Assembly: GCA_015832175.1 (NCBI GenBank)
Contig: WJXW01000001.1
Location: 186,001 to 250,000 of the forward strand
Reading direction: 5' to 3'
Origin: Paraphaeosphaeria minitans
Lineage: Eukaryota; Ascomycota; Dothideomycetes; Pleosporales; Didymosphaeriaceae
DNA: 64,000 nt
Below the pieces are notes generated by a model. It was not told where the DNA came from. It made no database searches and saw nothing but the letters and a program-made list of their open reading frames with translations. Below, piece after piece: positions 56,691 through 64,000 of the stretch. The position numbers were made by a program, and so were the translations under genes. Numbering within the stretch: the first letter of the stretch is position 1; the number at the start of each line of letters is the position of its first letter.

Positions 56691-57167
56691 ACGTTTGCCC
56701 TTTGCAGCTGCTGAATATCCGGTGCCCCTCGATCTCTCATCGACCAATCAATCCGGAACGTGGCCTTCTCCAATCCAGGATACTACCTACCTAACCAGTT
56801 CGAAGCAGCCAACGCTCGTCCATCCGTCATGTATGCCCATCGACTCTCGAGCTCAACTGAAGTCTTCACCATCGCCGCCTTCGATTTCCAAACTTCGCTG
56901 TAACTCTCACTGATCCTCCTGCCGCGACTGAGCCGTCTTCTCCATGTAGCGCTTCAGGTCCACCACCCGAGGCGGTCGACTCTTCAAGCCGCACGTGTTG
57001 CAAGGCGGTGCCACCGCACTGCATAGTCTTGGAGGGCACACATGAATTGTTCCTGTCTGATGAACCTATGCCACTCCCGTACAGCCGCTGAGAAAAGTAT
57101 GGCTGCCAATTAGGTACGAACCGCCCCAGAGCCGGGTTCCAAGGGTGAGCCAGACCTTGCAGATAGC

Positions 57168-57448
57168 ATTGCACATTTACCTGTGTCGACCGAGGTATCT
57201 GGATCACATATTCCGCTTTGGTACATCATCTGAAAGAAATCGACCTGCCAGGCATCAAGACCTCATCCGTCGGTGAGTTCTCAGAATATAAGGCGGCATT
57301 CCTTGGAGAGGTAGAAACGATAGATGAGGTAGCGAAAGAGATGAGAACGACATCCTGGTATCTATTCGAAAGCCTGCGTTCATCAAACTACCAGGTGGAC
57401 GCTGAAAACAACACTGCTTCACTGGCTGGACTGGCCGAGGATGGTTAA
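57168..57448 (+). other. Protein-like open segment without ATG
   Basis: An open frame reads GIWITYSALVHHLKEIDLPG ... VETIDEVAKEMRTTSWYLFE and stops at 57448. The mix of residues is protein-like but there is no start codon and a stop lies just upstream. It is probably a gene remnant or an unconnected exon. Family not recognised. Confidence 0.3.
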
Positions 57449-57736
57449 TAACTACAACACTATTCACTCGCGAGTGTAGACGGACACAGAATGCGATGCG
57501 CCAGCGCGGTTAACCAGAGCAAATTGCTGACGCGCAATCCTAATCTGATTTCTCCTTGCGACGTCTGGGCGCCACAACCGGGCTTTCAATATGCGTCACG
57601 CTGTAGGTAAAGCTTGCAAACTTAGTAGTCAAAAGAAATCATGTGGTCGAGCCGCGTTGCATTCCTGTCAGCTGATTGGAGTGCTGGCTTGCACGTGCGT
57701 TCGCGTCATTAGGCTAGGTAGGTATGCTTGGCTACC

Positions 57737-57744
57737 TATATAAG
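57737..57744 (+). promoter_or_regulatory. TATA box of the small-protein gene
   Basis: TATATAAG, 183 bp upstream of the ATG at 57927. The leader that follows is C-rich and contains a putative 51-bp intron (57873-57923: gtaaag...CTAAT...caacag) ending three bases before the ATG. Confidence 0.6.
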
Positions 57745-57926
57745 GGGGGGCAGTAGGTAGACTACCCCTCAGGCCCCCGCTAAAGAAGCTTCAATCTACT
57801 CCCCGCCCCTAGCCCCGTCCATCAATCTTGCTCAACCCCAACACGGACGCGTACACATACAGCCTGAGTAGGGTAAAGCCTTGTTCTGTTCGAGCGCGAC
57901 GGTTTCTAATAATAGTGCAACAGGAC

Positions 57927-58097
57927 ATGTCGTCCGACGCTTCCAAATCAACCATCACCGGCACCGAGGCTGCAGCAAAAGACGGGGGATTCCGAAACTT
58001 CAAGAATTTCCTGGAATCTTACGGTCTCAGAATCTGGAACCATGACGATGTGGAGGAAGGCAAGGCCATCTTGAGAGCCATGGGCTATGGCGTTTAG
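57927..58097 (+). CDS. Small protein of 56 aa, not recognised
   Basis: A compact frame from ATG 57927 to TAG 58097. The N-terminal 20 residues are Ser/Thr/Ala-rich (MSSDASKSTITGTEAAAKDG). The C-terminal part looks like a small helical fold, with NFKNFLESYGLRIWNHDD and then VEEGKAILRAMGYG. There is no signal peptide, transmembrane helix or cysteine. Support for a real gene is its context: a TATATAAG box, a C-rich leader, and a plausible leader intron (57873-57923) with donor, branch site and acceptor. A strong TATA promoter with a leader intron suggests a highly or conditionally expressed gene such as a stress- or sporulation-linked small protein (inference). It could be a short DNA-binding or regulatory peptide; I do not assign a function. 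Confidence 0.62.
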   Translation: MSSDASKSTITGTEAAAKDGGFRNFKNFLESYGLRIWNHDDVEEGKAILRAMGYGV

Positions 58098-59303
58098 GCT
58101 ATGGATGTACTGTACTAGGGATTCATGATTTTCGGTTTGTGGTTCCGTATGGTCATGTCTCGTGACTGCTGCTGACTGACTGACTGGCTGACTGACTGAT
58201 TGACTGACAGCAAAGTAGGTTACGTTGTGCGAAAGTGTAAAAGGCCTGCCGAATCATCTACAAAAATACTGCGGTGTTGTGTGTTCCTCGTCCAGGATGT
58301 TTACGGTAACGATGGTCAAGCATAACATCGTGCGCTATCATCGGGATCGACATCGCTGCACTACTAGTAAGCTGTTTCGATGCCTTCAAACGAGGGATGA
58401 TCCAAATGATATTTGGCGCTGCAGGCGGATGAACGCAGGTAGTGCGCCTTTCGATTCGTCTAGGTAATTTGAAGTCCTCATCAGGAACGACTTTGGCAAG
58501 ATTTAATCTTTTGCATGTGATCTCGAATCGCGTACCTACCGAATGTTGTCGGCGGCATGCTTTCTTAGGTACTGAACGTCTGTCGGCCTAGGTAAATCAG
58601 ATCGTCTACAAACGAGTCGCAAAGTGTCCAAGCTACAATGATACCCGCGGGTGTAACAGCAATGTGAAGTCGATGCTAATTCGCATCATGAACGATATCA
58701 CCGCCATAATCATCTAAAGAGGCTCGAAAATGAGTGCGAAGTAACGTGTATGTCTGCCCTACTCTGACGTGATATATTTTTATCAAGAGTTAGAACCACT
58801 TTGCAAACCGTATTTTTGGTCTCCTTATTAGTAAAAGGGTGCGTGTTTTACTGATGGTGCGCACCAACTGCCAAGCTACGGTACTGTGAATGTCCGCGCT
58901 AGCTTACTACAGTCTAATTCTGCAAACGCAGAATGGAGTAGGTTGCTACAGGATAAGGCTTGCGACTACATACTCACGGAGTCTAACGCTTAACTGTTCA
59001 GGCTCGATATAACATTCTAAATATGATCTGCATATCGCAGAGCCCAACTCACCGCGAAAGATGGATGGAGTGAATAGGCGAAACATTCGTTCCAGTTCTC
59101 GGTGATTCAAGGTACATTTATCCGTTCGCAGGCAATCGGCAGTCACTCCCAAACCCATGCATTTCTCAAGTCTACCCTTGCAGAAAGTTCCAGATCGTCA
59201 GTCATGTGAGTCCATATCGTATTCGTGTCATGACCATGCTGTCCCTGTCGCTCATCCCACCCAGCTCTTTCCCAATTTTCACATTCAGCTTCGGTCAATC
59301 ACA
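58098..59303. other. Relatively AT-rich intergenic region
   Basis: No gene. It has a TGAC/TGACTGAC microsatellite (58,172-58,208) and noticeably AT-richer sequence around 58,480-58,900 than its neighbours. A 70-codon minus-strand frame (59,158-58,946) has an ATG but no recognisable content. Confidence 0.5.
58172..58208. repeat. (TGAC)n microsatellite
   Basis: About nine copies of TGAC with two substitutions, just downstream of the small-protein gene. Confidence 0.9.
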
Positions 59304-61810
59304 TCACGTCTGCCCCAGCAGAATCTTCAACGTCTCCACACCCAGGCCAAGCACAACCTGACTCCGACTCTCCTTGAGCAGCGTCTTGAGTGCGCCCTCC
59401 CCGCCCTTCGCCTTCACAGCAGCAATGCCCTTGGGCCCGATATCGACTATCTCGCGCACACAAGTGACGCCGCGGTGGCGGATGTCTTCATTTTCGTCGC
59501 GGCAGAGGCCTGTTTGGGGTGTCAGTGTCGCGCTTCTTCGATGAAGACAAACATGAAGAATCATTTACCAAGCAAGAAGTCCACACCCCGATCCAGCTTC
59601 AGCAGCTCCAACACGGCCAGATCAATCGACAGCAGCATCGCCAGCGCACCGCCCGCCGCACTCCTCGTCGGCGCATCCTCGACATCCGTCAGCGCACACA
59701 GCAAATGCAACCTCTTCCCGGCGCGGGGGCTCCCGTCCGCGAATTTCTCCGCGCACACGGCGCTCGCCATGAGATTGCACAACAGCTCCGTACTCGCCCG
59801 ACGCAGCATCGTATTCGGACTTAGCAGGAGGTCATCGACTACTGTGTCGAAGGCAGCGCGGATGATGGCATCCTGGGTGGGTGTGTCCATGGAGGCGAGG
59901 TTTGTGAGCGCGAGGAGCGACTCGAAGGCGTGGAGTTGCCAGGTTGAGGACCCGCTTTGGGAGAGAAGAGATACGAGAGGCCGGAGGACAGAATGCGAAG
60001 TGAAGGCTTGGGTGAAGGTGTGAAGGGGGTTCGTGGAGATGAGGATGCGGGAGATGGCTTGTGCGGCTTGGGGTGCGGCAATTGGGGAGTATTTGTCGGA
60101 CTGCGGCGAGGAGGTGATGGTGTCGTAGATCTGTACGAGTAGCTTTATGGCGCCTTGTTGGACGAGGATTGGTCGCGATTTTGTGTCCTTGGAGAGAGAG
60201 AGGAGGATGGAGGTCGTGTGTGAGAGGGCGGCTGGTGAGGCTTTCTTGGAGATGCCGACAAGGAGGGGGACGATGCCGGCTTCAAGGACGCGTTTACAGC
60301 GTACGGTGGTGTGGGCCTCGTCCAGTAACGGATCTGGGGCACTGGGTTTCTGTACATTTGCGTATGCTTTAAGCTGCGCCATGCGCTTTTCTTCTTCAGA
60401 TTGGATGGGCGGGTACATGGTCAGGTTTACGAAGATGTTGAGACCGCCAAACACAATGTTCGGAGAAGTAGAGGCGTCTTTCATGCTGTCGATGAGGTGC
60501 CTGAGGAACTTTGGGGACTTGGAGAGGTCCTCGCGGACTTTGGGTTGTAGAGACGCGTACGCGAGGCCCTCTATACTATCTTGCTTGCCCGATGCGTCGG
60601 AGGTAATCATCATGCTCTTGAAGCTCGCTATGAGGTCCTCTTGGTCCACCTTGCCAGGCGTCACAATTTGGGGACCGTCGGCAGTCACCTGTTCCTCGCC
60701 GAGCTTGACGAGGACGAGAGCGGCGAGGTTGGCACGCTTCTTGTCAGGGCAGCTAGCGACGTGATCCTCGAGCCATGACCTGCAATGCCGATTGATGGCT
60801 TCGCGGCAATTCTTGTCGATGCATGCCGCACTGACGAGTTCCAGCGCCGACTGTTCGAGCTTGGTGCTATTCTTGCCTTCGACAAGAGGGATGAGTGTAC
60901 TGACAAAGCCTTCTGACAAGAACAGTTGTGCCGCGGCCTGCACAGTGATAGGAAAGATGGCGGCTGCAGCTGAGAATGCGATGACCAGCTCGTCAGCAAT
61001 TGACTTCTGGACCCGGTTGATGACGAATTTGGAGACGAGGTCCTGGGCTGTGGTCGGTGCCAGTTCGAAAAGCTTGATCGTAGCCAGCGTCGCCTGGCTG
61101 CGCAAGCTATTCGGAAGCCGGATGTCGAGGCTCGCGAGAATAACATCGAAGCTGTCCGCATCGATAATTCCATGCAGGTCCTGTGCATGATGGGCCAACA
61201 GCTGCGCAACGCCTTTCATAGCGCGCTCCGGATGCTCGAGGGCTTCCTCCATCATCATGGCCAGACTGAGCATGAAGACATCCCGATGGCCCTGCACAAA
61301 GGCTTCGTCGCTCTCCCAAATGGCGCGGTTGAGAAGCACCTTGAGCAAGCCATCGATACTGTCGTCCCCGCGCTCGAACAACTCATAGTACGCCTGCGTG
61401 GGATGCTCCTTCACAAAGGCCGCGAGCCACCGCTGCGCTCCCACATTCATCAGCAGCTCCCCGGTGACCTGGTCCAGGAGATCTTCCTCGCCCTTGAAAT
61501 TGTACAGAATTTCCATCGCCTGCTCCGCCTCCTTCTCCCCCAGGCCCTTGGTCCTAATTAGCTTCAACGCCTCGTCGCCATCCGCTTCGTCCCTACTCTT
61601 GGCCCACACCTTACACACACCTAGCAACTCGCTCTTCTCTTCTTCTTCCTTGAGCGCAACCCATGTCTGCTTGACCAGCGGATGTTCCGGCGCGATGGTC
61701 GTGGCTTCCCGCAGTTGACGGGCCGCGTCTGACAATTTACCCGAATTGATGCTCGTTCTAGCCAGCTGTGCAAGCTGTATCGCCCGGTCTGCCTCGGAAG
61801 TCGAGGACAT
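59304..61810 (-). CDS. UCS-domain myosin chaperone (She4/Rng3/UNC-45 family)
   Basis: Two exons, 61810-59569 and 59509-59304; a 59-bp intron in phase 1; 815 aa, about the size of fungal She4 and Rng3. It starts with a short TPR-like helical pair (AARQLREATTIAPEHPLVKQ) and continues as an all-helical armadillo-like solenoid. The conserved UCS groove region is recognisable in NLAALVLVKLGEEQ, VFGGLNIFVNLTMYPP, LPVL-like GIVPLLVGISKKASPA and LVQQGAIKLLVQIYD, TELLCNLMASAVCAEKF, and ALAMLLSIDLAVLELL. The last exon carries DENEDIRHRGVTCVREIVDI, the family's usual C-terminal helix pair. It folds and maintains myosin II and V heads and is needed for actin patches and the contractile ring. Confidence 0.92.
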
Positions 61811-62313
61811 GATGGGCGAACGGGTGGTGTGGTGACATGATAAGAGGAAGAGGAGACACGACGTTGTTCCAATGCCAATGGATGCGTAATGTGGACCGCA
61901 CGTGGAGAACGCGGAAGCGCACGGGCCTCGCCTAGAAGACTAGAAGATTGCAGGTCGCCGCGATCGTACGTCTTTGAGACTGATGACTCGCAATTGTACG
62001 CCTTCGAGACTGATGACTTCACTTGTGCCAGTTGCAGTTGAAAAAGAGATCCCGTGAGTGTGCAATACCTTTTGTCATTATTAATACAAGTCGTGAAGGT
62101 ATCCTCGCGTCTGACGCCGCCCTACGCTTAGAAGAGCTCTAAAATGTACACCTAAAATGCTCACATACCCGATACCTACTCCGCGCTACCCATGTTCGAA
62201 AAGAAAGTAACGCAAAACGTCCAAGCCCAAGGCAACTTTTCCCCGTAAAACATACCCCGGTGTACGCTGTCTTTTCCCAGCGCTGCTGGATCTCAAAAGT
62301 AATGTCATAATCA
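61811..62313. other. Intergenic region between two minus-strand genes
   Basis: A short direct repeat (GTACG(T/C)CTT(T/C)GAGACTGATGACT, near 61,968 and 61,995) lies upstream of the UCS gene. No gene. Confidence 0.5.
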
Positions 62314-64000
62314 TTAGTCGGTAATTTCGTTAGTAATGTCCGGCTGCTTCCGCTGAATAACTCCAAGGTAAAGTAGCCGCTCCCAGACATCGTCTTTCAC
62401 TAGGACACGGGCTTTGTCAAAGGGAAGCCCATCCAGATGGCGTAGATTTCTGCAGAAGTTTGCGAGCATCATCTCCGTTACACGTCGCCTAATACGTGTC
62501 TCATAGTCCAATCGCGAAAGGTATTGGTCGTCTTCCTTTACGTCGCCCGGTGGAAGCACGAAACGATCTGTGGTTTGTTCGTCCGAGGGCTCTCGTCGCA
62601 ATGACATGATGCGGTTCTCAGAAGCTGGGGCGTAGAAGCGAACGGTGAGAGGGTTGTCACGCCAATCCAGCTTGGTCAAGGTAGTGAGCTTTCCTAGGAC
62701 CATCGCATTCGTCCGCAGGCGCGCCAGTTTGTTGCCAGCGAGTAGAAGCTCGTTCAGCCTCTTGATGTTCAACAATGGTCGCAGGTCTTTGATGGAGTTG
62801 AAGTTGAGATTGATGGACCGAAGATTGGGCGTTAGCTGCCCAAAGTCGTCTGGTAGTTCTGTGAGGCTCATGGAAGCTAGTTCCAGCCGCTGAAGATTGA
62901 GCAGATGTTGCGAAAGCTCGATACCTCTAGTCATGTTGAGCGATAAGTATAAGTTGCGAACATCCGGGTTCCTCAAAAAGCTGCCAACAGAGGTTACCGC
63001 GTTCGGATCGGCCCGCGAAGATTGGTGGCGTGCTGAAAATGTCCGCAGGTGGTGGATATGCTCTAGACCATCCACGTTCCTAAGCGAGTTGCGATCGGCA
63101 TAGAGCGACTCTAATCTGGGGAAGTAATCGTTCACATCAAGCAACCTCATCCCGTTCCCGCAAATGCGAAGCGAGCGTAGCGCCATGCAGCGTCCAGATG
63201 TCTCATCGAAGATTGGAAACTCTTGAATACCATTGTCATCTACAATTTGTTAATCAGGACCGGCGAGTTTTGATCTTAAGCACTGTACCTAGATCGAGAT
63301 GCTGCAACTGGGGCAAGCGGTGCACGTTTCGTACTTCTTCCAGCTTATTCCCACGCAGATTGAGGTCTGTCAGAGATTTGCTGATAATCAATTAGTACAA
63401 GTCATGTTGTGTTCGCATTATAGTAACTTACAGATTCGCTTGCGCAAAGTCCACGAATCCGATCTCATTCCTCGCTACACTCAGCTCCATCAGACCGTCC
63501 AGATAGCTGATACCTTGGAGCGATTTTATCTTGTTGTCATCAACCTTGAGGATTCGAAGATGGACCAGGTCGCTGAGGCCGTCTAGACTGTCAATGTCGT
63601 TACCTGAGATGTCTAGATGCTGCAGGTTCGAAAGATCCACCCACGAGGTCAAACCAGTAAGACTATTGTTCTGTGCCCAGAGTCTACGTATTGTGTACGG
63701 GATACCCTTCACTTGGTTAATTTTGTTGTCCGACACGTTCAGCTCCTCCAGTCGGTAGCAGAAATCATCTAGGCGGTGAAGGTTCTCGATACCCTTCCCG
63801 TGTAGGTCGACCTCTCGAAGGTCCTCCCAGTATGGCTCGTTTGGTTCGGCATCTTGTAGTGCCTTGACTAAATCTGCGGTTCCGAGTGCATATCGATCTT
63901 CGAGCGCTTTGGAGAACTTGTAGCCATCATGTTTGATCACTACCCTATCTGGTACCTCACACTCGTCGACCTGGTTGAGCGTGAACTCAGGCAGGTCGCT
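62314..64000 (-). CDS. LRR scaffold of the septation initiation network (Cdc11/Nud1), 5' truncated
   Basis: Runs off the right edge. Exons visible: 64000-63432, 63380-63289 and 63239-62314; introns 51 and 49 bp; 528 aa of the C-terminal part. It consists of leucine-rich repeats of the SDS22-like type: LREVDLHGKGIENLHRLDDF, LEELNVSDNKINQVKG, LQHLDISGNDIDSLDGLSDL, LMELSVARNEI, LTDLNLRGNKLEEV, LRSINLNFNSIKDLRPL and LNELLLAGNKLARL, then a cap with LDWRDNPLTVRFY. The tail ends YLGVIQRKQPDITNEITD. Fungal Cdc11 (S. pombe), Nud1 (yeast) and SnaD (Aspergillus) have this LRR domain and anchor the SIN/MEN kinase cascade at the spindle pole body. The disordered N-terminal half lies outside the window. 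Confidence 0.88.

Larger units (their letters stand above)
55819..57736. other. Intergenic region upstream of kcs1
   Basis: Holds a 40-bp tandem repeat (56,519-56,690) and a protein-like but ATG-less open segment (57,168-57,448). Opposed frames around 55,900-56,310 are GC-rich shadows. No gene supported. Confidence 0.5.

Noticed and set aside
58946..59158. 70-codon minus-strand frame with ATG
   Set aside because: No motif, no promoter element and no splice context; length is compatible with chance.
1..64000. tRNA, rRNA or snRNA genes
   Set aside because: I looked for B-box-like GGTTCGA and known snRNA cores on both strands; the few partial matches fall inside coding exons. A covariance-model scan would be decisive.

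Overview
The window is nuclear DNA of a filamentous ascomycete (Pezizomycotina, possibly a Dothideomycete; class not certain). Reasons: genes on both strands carry short GT-AG introns, mostly 40-120 bp; conserved fungal housekeeping genes lie between gene-poor stretches rich in (TAGG)n, (CCGTA)n and minisatellite repeats; there are no operons, plasmid features or CRISPR arrays. I joined exons by hand, and every multi-exon model listed closes in frame.

Layout. 0.5-2.1 kb: non-mitochondrial (bacterial/peroxisomal-type) citrate synthase. 3.2-6.2 kb (minus): a proline-rich disordered protein and a ubiquitin-domain (UBTD/DC-UbP-type) protein whose start codon is an exon by itself. 7.7-9.9 kb (minus): PH-domain protein of the Meu6 type. 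9.9-15.0 kb: gene-poor, with minisatellites, a perfect hairpin and a broken ankyrin-repeat gene. 15.0-22.2 kb (minus): a 1,077-aa disordered protein with a His-Pro tract, then a SLC26 transporter with STAS and cyclic-nucleotide-binding domains. 23.5-27.6 kb: GINS subunit Psf1, a GNAT acetyltransferase and a MAT-type HMG-box factor. 27.6-32.1 kb: a second gene-poor, repeat-rich block. 32.1-34.5 kb: coiled-coil protein. 35.2-39.2 kb: DNA ligase I divergent from a Cid2-like gene. 40.5-47.4 kb (minus): ribosomal protein uL1, CCR4-NOT subunit Caf40 and kinase Kin1. 48.9-51.1 kb: GPATCH1-type G-patch protein. 51.8-55.8 kb (minus): inositol hexakisphosphate kinase Kcs1. 57.7-58.1 kb: a small gene with TATA box and leader intron, encoding an unrecognised 56-aa protein. 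59.3-61.8 kb (minus): UCS myosin chaperone. 62.3 kb to the end (minus): LRR scaffold of the septation initiation network (Cdc11/Nud1), running off the window.

There is no single pathway cluster. Two loose themes are replication (Psf1, DNA ligase I) and polarity/cytokinesis (Kin1, UCS chaperone, Cdc11). I found no defence system, secondary-metabolite cluster or intact transposon. The best candidates for something undescribed are the 56-aa gene, the open frame that continues in phase after the stop codon of the UBTD gene, and the ankyrin gene broken by one extra unit of a 4-bp microsatellite.
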